Source of the DNA: Bacteroidales bacterium
Lineage (GTDB): Bacteria; Bacteroidota; Bacteroidia; Bacteroidales; GCA-2748055
Direction of reading: 5' to 3'
Length of the DNA stretch: 64,000 bases
Assembly (NCBI GenBank): GCA_020636775.1
Contig: JACJXF010000011.1
Location: 10,189 to 74,188 of the forward strand
The notes beneath the pieces are model-generated. The model did no database searches. It saw only the letters and a list, made by a program, of their open reading frames with translations, and had not been told where the DNA came from. The number at the start of each line of letters is the position of its first letter. Position 1 is the first letter of the stretch. Of this stretch, positions 53,798 through 62,793 are shown one piece after another. Made by a program: the position numbers and the translations under genes.

Positions 53798-54769
53798 TTA
53801 TTGTGCGGCTGGCTTAACCCCGATGCTGTATTTATATTTGGGCACCCCTCCAATAGGACTGGTAAAGAATTCAAGGTTTTGTCCATACTGGTTTTTAACA
53901 TAAATGACAACATTATTATTTTTTACGGGGGGGTTCTTCTTTTTAATAAACTGAATGTCGAGGGAAGTGTTTTTTTCTGCATCAAGAATTTTAAACTCAC
54001 TTGTTTCCCAGTTGTCCTCGCCGGAAACAGGACTTAGCTGTCCTCTTCTGGCAACAGAAACCGTGCGGATAAAGCCATCATTATCCCAGTCAAAATTTGA
54101 GAGTCGGACCGTCACTGTCTGATCGTCGACAAAAGGATAGATATGAGAAACTTCCTCCACGCTATTATGCATTCTGAAGGAATATTCATAGGCAAAAGCA
54201 TTGGCTCCTTCAACAGGTTTATCGGAATTAGGGTCTGTACTCAGAAAATAACGGTACATGTTTCCGTCATCACCGGCTACTCCTTCGCAGATAATTTTAA
54301 ATACATTACCATCCCATCTCTCAGTATATTCACCTTCGCTGGGATTAAAAGGGCCAAATGTGTAATAGCCCTTATCATAGCGCGGGTCTTCACCAAAGGT
54401 TTTGGTAGCCAGAAGGGTTCCGCTTTTATAGTTTCCCGTGGGATCGGTGCCCTGAGCTGCTTTGTCGGACCAGCAACCTTTTCCACCGTAAACCGAAAAT
54501 GTAGTACGTGTATCCCAGACTCCGTCGAGTTCATCAATATCACCACCACAATCCGGGTCATAAACCCTGATAAAAACAGGCTGATTAAAATTTTTGGGCA
54601 GGAGAAAAAAGAATGTAGATGAAAAATCATCATCTCCCCAGCTGGTTTCTGCCTTATTACCAAATGTCATAAGATAAGGAATATTCTCTTCAACGTTAGG
54701 CACAGGCTGTGCATATGCATTTGCTGCAAAGAAAAAAAACAAACCACATATATAGATAAATCTCTTCAT
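53798..54769 (-). CDS. Secreted protein of unknown function
   Basis: 323 aa. A signal peptide (1-20; ANAYAQ) is followed by a beta-rich body with TFFFLLPKNFNQPVFIRVYDPDCGGDIDE and a late VRLSNFDWDNDGF. Two Cys-containing stretches lie at DPDCGGDIDE and GGKGCWS. I do not recognise the family. It lies between the SpoIIE sensor and the PKD/PD40 gene on the same strand, with 172 bp upstream. Confidence 0.8.
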   Translation of the reverse strand: MKRFIYICGLFFFFAANAYAQPVPNVEENIPYLMTFGNKAETSWGDDDFSSTFFFLLPKNFNQPVFIRVYDPDCGGDIDELDGVWDTRTTFSVYGGKGCWSDKAAQGTDPTGNYKSGTLLATKTFGEDPRYDKGYYTFGPFNPSEGEYTERWDGNVFKIICEGVAGDDGNMYRYFLSTDPNSDKPVEGANAFAYEYSFRMHNSVEEVSHIYPFVDDQTVTVRLSNFDWDNDGFIRTVSVARRGQLSPVSGEDNWETSEFKILDAEKNTSLDIQFIKKKNPPVKNNNVVIYVKNQYGQNLEFFTSPIGGVPKYKYSIGVKPAAQ

Positions 54770-54941
54770 TTTATGTTTAAAACTGCTTCTCCTTTAGTTT
54801 TGAAAGGCAATTAACACTTTCATTGCAAATTCTGTGCTAAACTAATAATAGTCTGCGGCATTCCGTCAAACAACAAGACCGTTTTTTCTGATTTATATCT
54901 TCTATTTATCCTTTTTTCAAATTACTCTACCGAACAAGGTA

Positions 54942-56381
54942 TTAATTTTCTGTTACAACTATTGTTTTATATGAGCAAAACTTTAAGGGTTCTTCTGCAT
55001 CGGGGTTATCTTCAATAACTCCAAGCTTAATTGTATAGGTGCCGGCATTTAAATAAGTATGACTGATGGATGCACCTATTCCTTTGTTATTATCACCAAA
55101 ATCCCAGTAATATTCACCAGGCTTGACATCCTTAAAATAGGAATCCTGTCCGCTAAATTGCTGAGGCGTTTCCTTTTTGATTGTATCGGGACAAGTTATA
55201 TAAGCCTGAACAATCTTTTCAATATTCATATCATATTCAGCCTGACTGAATAATACTTCCTTGGTTAATTTATCAATTATATTGAGACTTACCTTATAGT
55301 CGCCCGGTCCGGGAAAACAATGCTTAGCCTCAACGGCTCTGACTTTTGCATTATCGCCAAGATCCCATTCATACTGGTAGAGATTTGAATCAAGCTCCAC
55401 TGTATTTTCCTCAAAGAATACAAAACAATAGTTATTTTCTCTTTGTTGCTGACTCACATCAAACTTTGGAAAAGTGGAACTAAAGATGTAAATATCCTTG
55501 GATCCCCGAAAATCGGATGTAAAAAAGCCAGACTGGAAATCATCGTCTGCATAATAAGTATAATCATTACAATAAGGGGAATTAAAAGGAGGAGGAAGCT
55601 TTATCGGGCTTATCCATCTTCCATTATAAGATTCAGTATAATAGATATCATAGCTGTTTTTGCTCTTTTCAGAACCTTTTGAAAAATACAATCGGCCAGA
55701 GGAATGAATAAAGGGATAGAATTCATTTTCAGCCGTATTTACTCTGGGGCCAAGGTTCTCAGGAGAAGTCCATTTTCCGTTAACAAAACGACTTACATAT
55801 AAATCAAAGCCACCAAATCCTCCACTGCGATCGGATGAAAAATACATAACAGTGGCATCCTTATTCAGAGAGGGCTCTATTGAATTTGATGTAGGATCAT
55901 TGTAATCAAATTCCCGGATATTTCCCCAACTCCCGTTCAAATTATCAAGAAAATACAAACCGTTTTTTGAGGGATTCTTTTTGGAGGTTTTCTGATCAAA
56001 ACAGCGGGAATAAACCATTAAGTTTCCATCGGCATTAAATGAAGCCGGACCGTCGGAAAAACTGCTCATTAGTTTTTCATCAAAAAGTTTCTGATCTGTC
56101 CAGGTGACCTTTTTCTTAGTACTATCCTCAATCCTCTCGCTTTCCACAAGCTTGAAAAATGTGTTGCCCTGCATATCGGATCCTGTTCTGGGCCCGCTAA
56201 TTGGCCGGTTCGAGCAGTATACCATTTTGTTTCCCACCATTACAGGGGCCACTTCCTGATATTTCTTAGTATTCTTGGATATTGGGTGAATGGTTTTAGT
56301 ATAGTAGCTCTGTGCAAATGTAGAAAGCGATACATTCGCAACAAAAAACGCCAGAATTACTATTTTAAGTAACAGTTTCAT
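54942..56381 (-). CDS. PD40 and PKD domain envelope protein
   Basis: 479 aa. A signal peptide (1-23) precedes PD40-type propeller strands (about 40-300; SLNKDATVMYFSSDRSGGFGGFDLYVS) and two PKD-like domains (about 325-395 and 395-479; YQYEWDLGDNAKV, YYWDFGDNNKGIGASISHTY). It is shaped like an OmpA-linked PD40 protein but with PKD repeats in place of OmpA. It lies 2 bp after the PorP/SprF gene and is surely co-transcribed with it. Confidence 0.88.
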   Translation of the reverse strand: MKLLLKIVILAFFVANVSLSTFAQSYYTKTIHPISKNTKKYQEVAPVMVGNKMVYCSNRPISGPRTGSDMQGNTFFKLVESERIEDSTKKKVTWTDQKLFDEKLMSSFSDGPASFNADGNLMVYSRCFDQKTSKKNPSKNGLYFLDNLNGSWGNIREFDYNDPTSNSIEPSLNKDATVMYFSSDRSGGFGGFDLYVSRFVNGKWTSPENLGPRVNTAENEFYPFIHSSGRLYFSKGSEKSKNSYDIYYTESYNGRWISPIKLPPPFNSPYCNDYTYYADDDFQSGFFTSDFRGSKDIYIFSSTFPKFDVSQQQRENNYCFVFFEENTVELDSNLYQYEWDLGDNAKVRAVEAKHCFPGPGDYKVSLNIIDKLTKEVLFSQAEYDMNIEKIVQAYITCPDTIKKETPQQFSGQDSYFKDVKPGEYYWDFGDNNKGIGASISHTYLNAGTYTIKLGVIEDNPDAEEPLKFCSYKTIVVTEN

Positions 56382-56383
56382 TT

Positions 56384-57289
56384 CTAAAAATAAAACGGAT
56401 TATCCACATTTGCTTTATATCTCAACTCATACCTGAGCATAATCTCATGAGAACCATTCGAAAATTTAGCTATTTCGCTGAAAGAATGATCATAGGCATA
56501 TCCAATCTTTAATGCTGTATTGAGCTGAACTTCCAGCATAAAGGTCAGATCTTTATTCGATTTGTATGCAGCTCCCAGCCAAAGAGCATCATTAAAAAGG
56601 ATGAAATGGTTCGCGATCTGATAGGTAAGATAATATTTATTATAGTCAACAAGAACTGCAGGTTTGATTTTAAAATTCGGACTAAAATCGAAAAGATAAC
56701 CAGCAGTTAGAATATAGTGGTAGTTTGCCAGGTCAAAGCCGAAAGTCGCAGTATCCGACTGGCTCATTAGAAAGGGAATAGCCAGACCCAGGATATATTT
56801 AGTATTATATAAATAGGCACCAAAGCCAAAGTTGGGTGCAAATCCGCTACGGGGATTTTCAAAAGCTGCATCGGGCTCTTTCAGATTCAGATCAGCCAGA
56901 GTTTCCTTATAAAAATATCCACCGGCTTTAAGGCCAAGTGAAAGTCTTGAACTTCCAAGCCACATCCTGTAGGCATAATTAAAGTAAAGACTATTGTACT
57001 GGACGGTTGGTATACTAAAATTATCAACCATCAGACCAAGTCCTATCTTTTCGTTCTTCAGGGGAGTGTGAACTGCAAATATTTCTGAAATGGGAGCACC
57101 ATCAAAACCGAGCCACTGGGAACGGTGCATAAGTGTTCCGCTTAACACATCACGGCTACCAGCATAGGCAGGGTTTATTATCATGCCATTATTCAGGTAC
57201 TGGTCAACACTGTGTACGTAAGGAATATCCTGCCCCCGTGTGACATGAAATAGTGCAAATAAAGAAAATACAAAAACTACTCTTCTCAT
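56384..57289 (-). CDS. PorP/SprF family type IX secretion membrane protein
   Basis: 301 aa. A signal peptide is followed by YLNNGMIINPAYAGSRDVLSGTLMHRSQWLGFDGAP, the conserved opening of the family, and then repeated beta strands ending in an outer-membrane-like strand. PorP/SprF proteins pair with large gliding-type adhesins and attach them to the cell surface. Here the adhesin-like gene lies 8 bp upstream (57298-61590), as in known SprF-SprB arrangements. Confidence 0.93.
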   Translation of the reverse strand: MRRVVFVFSLFALFHVTRGQDIPYVHSVDQYLNNGMIINPAYAGSRDVLSGTLMHRSQWLGFDGAPISEIFAVHTPLKNEKIGLGLMVDNFSIPTVQYNSLYFNYAYRMWLGSSRLSLGLKAGGYFYKETLADLNLKEPDAAFENPRSGFAPNFGFGAYLYNTKYILGLAIPFLMSQSDTATFGFDLANYHYILTAGYLFDFSPNFKIKPAVLVDYNKYYLTYQIANHFILFNDALWLGAAYKSNKDLTFMLEVQLNTALKIGYAYDHSFSEIAKFSNGSHEIMLRYELRYKANVDNPFYF

Positions 57290-57297
57290 CCTATTCC

Positions 57298-60200
57298 TTA
57301 ACGTTTAACAATGATATATCCCCTTTTATTAAAATTTTCACCATGGTAGGTAACCACCAGAACGTAATAATAGGTTCCGTCGGGGATAAAATTATCGGCT
57401 CCACCCATTTTGGTGCTGCCATCCCAGAGGACCACCTGATTATTGATCAAATCAACTTCCTTAATATCCTTTCTTTTAATCTCGCGTACAAAATTTCCTG
57501 AGCTGGAGAAAACCTGGAATTTAAAGTCTACCTCTTCATCTCCCAGACCCACTGCCCAAAGCTCATCGTTAACGCCATCGCCATTGGGAGAGAATCCGTC
57601 GTAAACCAGCAATTCTTTTCGTACAATTTTAATGATTTTTTCGTTGGGAAGGCAAACCCCGTTAGTTATACTATACTTCAGGAAAGCAGGGTCATCCTGA
57701 ACCAATCCTGTAACTTCTGTTGAAATACCGGTAGCCGATGATAGTCCGCCTCCACCGGAAACAATATTCCATCCTGCGTTTCCTGAAACTACCGGATCAG
57801 CTGAAAGAGCCTGGTTATCGCTAATAAATACAATAAGCGTATCTCCTATAACTACATTGGTATTATCAGCCAGACGGTAGATGTTTTTAACAGAATCCGG
57901 AGTATTATAAAGAACGGCATCAAAAATAATGCTGTCGCTGGGGCAATTGGCAATATCCTCTACATAAGCTATTCTGGCTGATGCATTATCATTTGATGAG
58001 AAATCTGCCAGAAGGTCGAGAGATGCAGCACCAGATGTGGAAGAAATACCCTGAACGTTAGTCAGATGCCAGGAAGGTGTTCCATAACTAGGGGTGACTT
58101 CTATTTTAAAGTTGTCTGAGCAGACTTCTGTTTCAGGTGCTGTTATTCTTTCCGGAGACGGGGTTGCATATACTCTCAGGGGAGCCGCAAAAGGAGCCAG
58201 TAGTGTTTGTTTTGCAAAGCAATGCCGGTTATCTTCTATTGAGGCGAACTTAAAGTTATAATCAATAAAACCCGGTGTTTGTGGAGGATTATTTATACCC
58301 GGCTTAATTTTTCCGCTTGTTGTATTGAAAATCCTGGAATCTGTAAATCCCTGTCCATCGCTGTAACTAACAATATAGGGCAGTTCACCTGATTGAATTG
58401 AGACAGTTATAAGAGAATCAAGTTTATTATAACAAATCTGGTTCAGGCTTACAGTAAGTGCAAGTGGTTCAGGAAGAGGTAAGGGTTCAACCTTAACTGC
58501 AAGAGATTGCGAGAAACAATCGCCTGAGCTGACACTCCTTTTATAGAACCGGGTGTTTTGAATAGCTTCAGTAAGATACTCAGCATTATTTTTATCTGCT
58601 TCAGTAGCATCGGTATATGTTCCATTCCGTGAGGAGCTCTGTATCCACAGATATGTATAGTTACTTCCATCACCTCCGGTAAGTGCCGGAGATGCTGATT
58701 GCAGAAGGGAATCCTGGTCGAAACAAACAAAAACATCAAGATCGTTATTTATCTTATTATTCAGAATACTGTCCTGCATAACAATTGAAATAACATTACT
58801 GGTATCCTTGCAGGTTTCATTGAGTCCTGATTTCACAATCCTTCGGTAATCCATGGAGGAAGTAACAAGAGGTGTGTCAAAACTGATAGTATTTCCGGAG
58901 GGGGTGCTCCATATCCCGGCAGGTGTTTTGCTTTGCCAGCTGTACTGGTAGGTTCCGTCACCATTGAGAGGGAGAAGTCCTGTTATATCATCAGGTGTTT
59001 TACCCTGACACCAAACAGTCTGGGGTGTTGAAATGCTGTTATTCGTAATTTTTTCAAGTATGGAAATAGTTCGGGAATTGCTTACACTATGGCAGCGCTG
59101 CAGACTGTCGCTATTAGTACCTGAAGTTACAACTCTCCGGAAGACTGATGTTGCCGTAAGAATTCCCGGATCGAATCCTGTGGCCACAAGTCCGCCTGCC
59201 TGATTTAGCCCATCTCTTTGCCAGTAATAGTTATAGCTTCCGTTACCTCCCGTTGGAGTTGTTGCAGTAAGAATTTCTGCCTGCAAGCCACTGCATAGGA
59301 TATTTTGTGTAATCGGGTCAACTGTATTCAATGAGATATCCGGCATCACAGTAACAGTAATTGCCAGGGAAGTATCTTTACAGGTGTTTGCTTCGCCTGA
59401 AAATACTATTCTCCGGTATTGATGATTTGCAGTAAGAGCAACCGGCTGATATGTAGCGGCCGTTCCAACGGATGTCCAGGTTCCGGTGGTACTTTTCTCC
59501 CATTTGTAGGTGTAGGTTGCAGGTCCGGCACCTCCTGCGGGACTTTTACCTGTAAGAAGATCAGGGGTTCGGCTTGTGCAGATTTCCTGGCTTGAATCGA
59601 TAAGATTATTAGTGATAAGTGGTAAAACTGTAATTTTTGTAATATCACTGGTACTTTTACAGGCACTTGAAACTATTTTCCGCCTGTACCATGTGTCGGC
59701 TGTTAGAGCAGGGGTTGGGTAGGCGGCTGCTTTACCTGTCGTGTCAAAACTGGTAAAGTTATTGTTTGATCGCTCCCAGTAATAGCTGTAAATTCCATTT
59801 CCTCCGGCAGGTATTCCTGCTGTCAGGGTTCCTGCATTAGAGTTATAACAAATGGTATCATGAAGCGGTGCTACCAAAACATTATTTGAGATTACCTCCA
59901 ATACAACACGCCGTACAATATTTGAAGTATCATGGATGAAGCTGTCGAAAACTGCACGTTTATAGTATTTTGAAATGGTATCGGTAGCAAGAGGAGTATA
60001 GTTTACATTGGTTCTTGTGCCAGCTGCATTTACCCAAACGGTACCATTGGTGCTTTCCAGCCAGTTATAGGTGAAGCTGCCCGTACCTCCTACAGGTGGT
60101 GGTGCGTTAATTGTTTTGGGAGTATCATGTTTGCATGCTGTATCAGGGTCGGGAATATAATTGAAAAGGAATCCCCTTATCGGAATCAACAGGTTGTTTT

Positions 60201-61590
60201 TAGATATTCCGAACGATCCTCCAATAGCACCTAGAGCGCTGGTGTTAAACTTCCCCGCAGTGCCGCCGGTTATACCCTGACCGCTGGAACCGGGAGTTCC
60301 TGCTGCACCATTATACCAGATAACGCCTGCTCCGCCTCCGCCACCTGGCCCACAGGCTTCTGGTGCAGATGAAGAAACATAGCCTCCATCCCCTCCTGTA
60401 ACTTCCGGTTTTGGATGATTGGTAATAAATTTATTCACATGCATTACTATGGCTCCACCGGCACCACCTCCACCGGCACCAGCCGTAGATTGCGCTGAAA
60501 CAGACTGTCCGCGGGCAGAAATTCTGGCAGTCCCATTTCCAATAAGGCTATCACAAACCAGAATAACTATTCCGCCACCATTTCCGCCAGCTGTTGCTAT
60601 TCTTGCAGGTATTGCAGCAGGGTCCTGAGTAGATGTTCCTCCGCCACCCCCAAAGTTGATACGATTGTTACCTAATCCTCCGCTTTGATAGTAAAGTGAT
60701 CCTGGTGCTTTACCTCCCAGTCCTCCCAGATCATTTGCTCCGCATGACTGTGCCTCAAATCCGCCTTTACCACCTTCGCCGCCATTTCCACCACCGCCAC
60801 CACCGGAGAATTTACCATTTCCACCGCCCCCTCCTAAAGAAATAGGACCTCGACCTCTGGTTGTATCGCAGGTTGTATAGACCGGTCCTAAACCCTTGGA
60901 AGCTGAGTAATTTGCAGCGGAGGATAAAAAATAATATTTTGCATATGTTACCGGATCAACTCCAGAGCAGGTACCTGCATAAGGCGTCACATCAGGAATG
61001 GCTCCCGGAAATCCCTTACCGTCAGCATTTATATCTGCATTAAAAACCAATCCCTGCTTTACAAGTAAAACGATAATACCTCCTGTTCCTGTAGCAGGAT
61101 TATAGGGATTACAGGTAAGTTCAGAATTAATAACAGCCCTTTTATAGGTTGGTATTTTTATAATCTGTCCATACTCACCCGGATCCAGTTTTGTGAAAGG
61201 TACAGTTGCAGTTGAAAGAATAGAATTAAGAATAATGATATTTCCGGTTACATCAATACTATCAATTATGAAAATAGCGTATTTACCTGTGTTTTTTGCA
61301 GTTGTCATGTTACCAACATTTCCGCCGGAGGCATAGAAAGTAGCTCCAACAGCGAAATGAACAAGCACAGTATCACTGGCTGCAAAACCTGATACACTGG
61401 AAACGTGAACCGAATCTTTATCGGTGGAAACAGCACTATAAACGGCATCAATCCTGGCAGACGCAGGGTCAAAAAGACCTCCGATAACAGATGTTTGAGA
61501 AAATGCCCCTGAACTCCATGATAAAAACAGGATTAAAAATCCTGTAACTATCAGATTCCGTATTTGTAAAAACTCAGAGCGGGGCTTCAT
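57298..61590 (-). CDS. Giant surface protein with glycine-rich and repeat domains and a gliding-type sorting domain
   Basis: 1430 aa. A signal peptide (about 1-32) precedes an N-terminal domain, then a stretch (about 248-460) with many GGGGGNG and GGNGG runs. Next come about six immunoglobulin-like repeats of roughly 80-95 residues (about 485-1130; each with a Y-x-Y-x-W-x-x-S motif and YRRxVxSG) and further beta domains. The last 90 residues are a type B C-terminal sorting domain (FSPNGDGVNDE, VFSSSGNFV, WDGS, and a final KRGYIIVKR). It should be exported by the type IX system and held at the surface with the PorP/SprF protein encoded next to it. Its role could be adhesion or motility. Confidence 0.92.
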   Translation of the reverse strand: MKPRSEFLQIRNLIVTGFLILFLSWSSGAFSQTSVIGGLFDPASARIDAVYSAVSTDKDSVHVSSVSGFAASDTVLVHFAVGATFYASGGNVGNMTTAKNTGKYAIFIIDSIDVTGNIIILNSILSTATVPFTKLDPGEYGQIIKIPTYKRAVINSELTCNPYNPATGTGGIIVLLVKQGLVFNADINADGKGFPGAIPDVTPYAGTCSGVDPVTYAKYYFLSSAANYSASKGLGPVYTTCDTTRGRGPISLGGGGGNGKFSGGGGGGNGGEGGKGGFEAQSCGANDLGGLGGKAPGSLYYQSGGLGNNRINFGGGGGTSTQDPAAIPARIATAGGNGGGIVILVCDSLIGNGTARISARGQSVSAQSTAGAGGGGAGGAIVMHVNKFITNHPKPEVTGGDGGYVSSSAPEACGPGGGGGAGVIWYNGAAGTPGSSGQGITGGTAGKFNTSALGAIGGSFGISKNNLLIPIRGFLFNYIPDPDTACKHDTPKTINAPPPVGGTGSFTYNWLESTNGTVWVNAAGTRTNVNYTPLATDTISKYYKRAVFDSFIHDTSNIVRRVVLEVISNNVLVAPLHDTICYNSNAGTLTAGIPAGGNGIYSYYWERSNNNFTSFDTTGKAAAYPTPALTADTWYRRKIVSSACKSTSDITKITVLPLITNNLIDSSQEICTSRTPDLLTGKSPAGGAGPATYTYKWEKSTTGTWTSVGTAATYQPVALTANHQYRRIVFSGEANTCKDTSLAITVTVMPDISLNTVDPITQNILCSGLQAEILTATTPTGGNGSYNYYWQRDGLNQAGGLVATGFDPGILTATSVFRRVVTSGTNSDSLQRCHSVSNSRTISILEKITNNSISTPQTVWCQGKTPDDITGLLPLNGDGTYQYSWQSKTPAGIWSTPSGNTISFDTPLVTSSMDYRRIVKSGLNETCKDTSNVISIVMQDSILNNKINNDLDVFVCFDQDSLLQSASPALTGGDGSNYTYLWIQSSSRNGTYTDATEADKNNAEYLTEAIQNTRFYKRSVSSGDCFSQSLAVKVEPLPLPEPLALTVSLNQICYNKLDSLITVSIQSGELPYIVSYSDGQGFTDSRIFNTTSGKIKPGINNPPQTPGFIDYNFKFASIEDNRHCFAKQTLLAPFAAPLRVYATPSPERITAPETEVCSDNFKIEVTPSYGTPSWHLTNVQGISSTSGAASLDLLADFSSNDNASARIAYVEDIANCPSDSIIFDAVLYNTPDSVKNIYRLADNTNVVIGDTLIVFISDNQALSADPVVSGNAGWNIVSGGGGLSSATGISTEVTGLVQDDPAFLKYSITNGVCLPNEKIIKIVRKELLVYDGFSPNGDGVNDELWAVGLGDEEVDFKFQVFSSSGNFVREIKRKDIKEVDLINNQVVLWDGSTKMGGADNFIPDGTYYYVLVVTYHGENFNKRGYIIVKR

Positions 61591-61660
61591 TACAATAATT
61601 TCTCCTATAAAAATAATAATTTCTTTATGTTCACTAGCCTATTTAAGCAAAAAATGAAGT

Positions 61661-62791
61661 TTATTTTTTAAAACGCTTACGAATCTCTTTCTTAAACCGC
61701 CGAAAAGATAACCTGATATTTTCAATTGTTATAGAATGTCTGCGTGTTCCTGTCTCACCAAGAAGAAAGGAATATGGGTGAAGCTTTGGCACGCTCTCGG
61801 TCATAATATTAAACATTGCCAGCAGGGGAACAATGGAAAACATACCGGGCAAACCCCATACCATGCCGGCCCCGATAATACCCAGAATAATCATCATTGG
61901 ATTTAGACGTAAACTGCTTCCTACGATGTTAGGGGTTAAAATGTTATTTTCTATGGTATTTACGATCGGGTAAAATATTGCAAGCTGAAGGGCTGTTAAC
62001 GAACTGTCGCCTGTTAACAGGGTAAAACCAACAGGTAGAACCCCTCCAATCAAAACTCCGAAATAGGGTATAAATGCAAACAAACCTGAAACAATTCCAA
62101 AAACCAGCGGATGTTCAGCTCCAAAAAACGAAAGTCCGGCCGTATTAATTATCATGATAATAAGCACTACCGTTGAAACACCCCCCATATATCTTGGAAC
62201 CACGCTGGAGAAACGATTGAGAACATCAACCGCTACGGGTCTGTTTTCCTTTGCCACCATTTTAAGGATAAAATAAGCAAGTTTTGTGCGATAATATAAA
62301 AACAGGAACATATATACCGGCAAAATACCCAGCCTGAAGAGCGTTCCTGCGATATTCGAAAAAACCTTGTTCATTTTATCGCTGCCAGCCTCAAAAAAGA
62401 ACTTTACTCTTGATCGCAAAAATTCAGTTATACGCAAATCGGCAATCCCAAACTGCTTTTCTACCATTGTTTCCAATGCGTCGATATTTGCCAGTGCTTT
62501 CTGCTTATATACCGGAAAATTATCTAAAAGGTTGCCTGTCTGATTATAAATAAGCACCAATACAACGCTTATTATAAATACAAAAAAAGCAATTCCTATC
62601 AGACTGGCCGGTATGCGCGGGAGGCCTTTCTTTTCAAAATAATTGGCAATCGGATATACCAGGTAACCAAATAAAACCCCTAATACGATTGGGTAAAGGA
62701 AATCCTTTGCCTGGATTATGGCAAAGAAAAAAAGTATCACCATTAACATTACAATGGTAACTTTTACATAAAGGGGGTAAGTTTTGTTCAT
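61661..62791 (-). CDS. AI-2E family transporter
   Basis: 376 aa from the ATG at 62791 (an in-frame TTG two codons earlier overlaps the kinase stop). About seven to eight helices are seen: two pairs at the N-terminus, then a conserved C-terminal core with VFGIVSGLFAFIPYFGVLIGGVLP and NNILTPNIVGSSLRLNPM, typical of the family. Members include a Na+/H+ antiporter group and proteins once proposed to export autoinducer-2; the substrate here is unknown. The C-terminus is strongly basic. It lies 2 bp after the histidine kinase, so the two are an operon. Confidence 0.92.
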   Translation of the reverse strand: MNKTYPLYVKVTIVMLMVILFFFAIIQAKDFLYPIVLGVLFGYLVYPIANYFEKKGLPRIPASLIGIAFFVFIISVVLVLIYNQTGNLLDNFPVYKQKALANIDALETMVEKQFGIADLRITEFLRSRVKFFFEAGSDKMNKVFSNIAGTLFRLGILPVYMFLFLYYRTKLAYFILKMVAKENRPVAVDVLNRFSSVVPRYMGGVSTVVLIIMIINTAGLSFFGAEHPLVFGIVSGLFAFIPYFGVLIGGVLPVGFTLLTGDSSLTALQLAIFYPIVNTIENNILTPNIVGSSLRLNPMMIILGIIGAGMVWGLPGMFSIVPLLAMFNIMTESVPKLHPYSFLLGETGTRRHSITIENIRLSFRRFKKEIRKRFKK

Positions 62792-62793
62792 AG

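Noticed and set aside
60200..60850. Glycine-rich stretch as a separate repeat element
   Set aside because: It is in frame within the large surface protein, with codons varying among glycine synonyms, so it is protein repeat rather than a DNA repeat.
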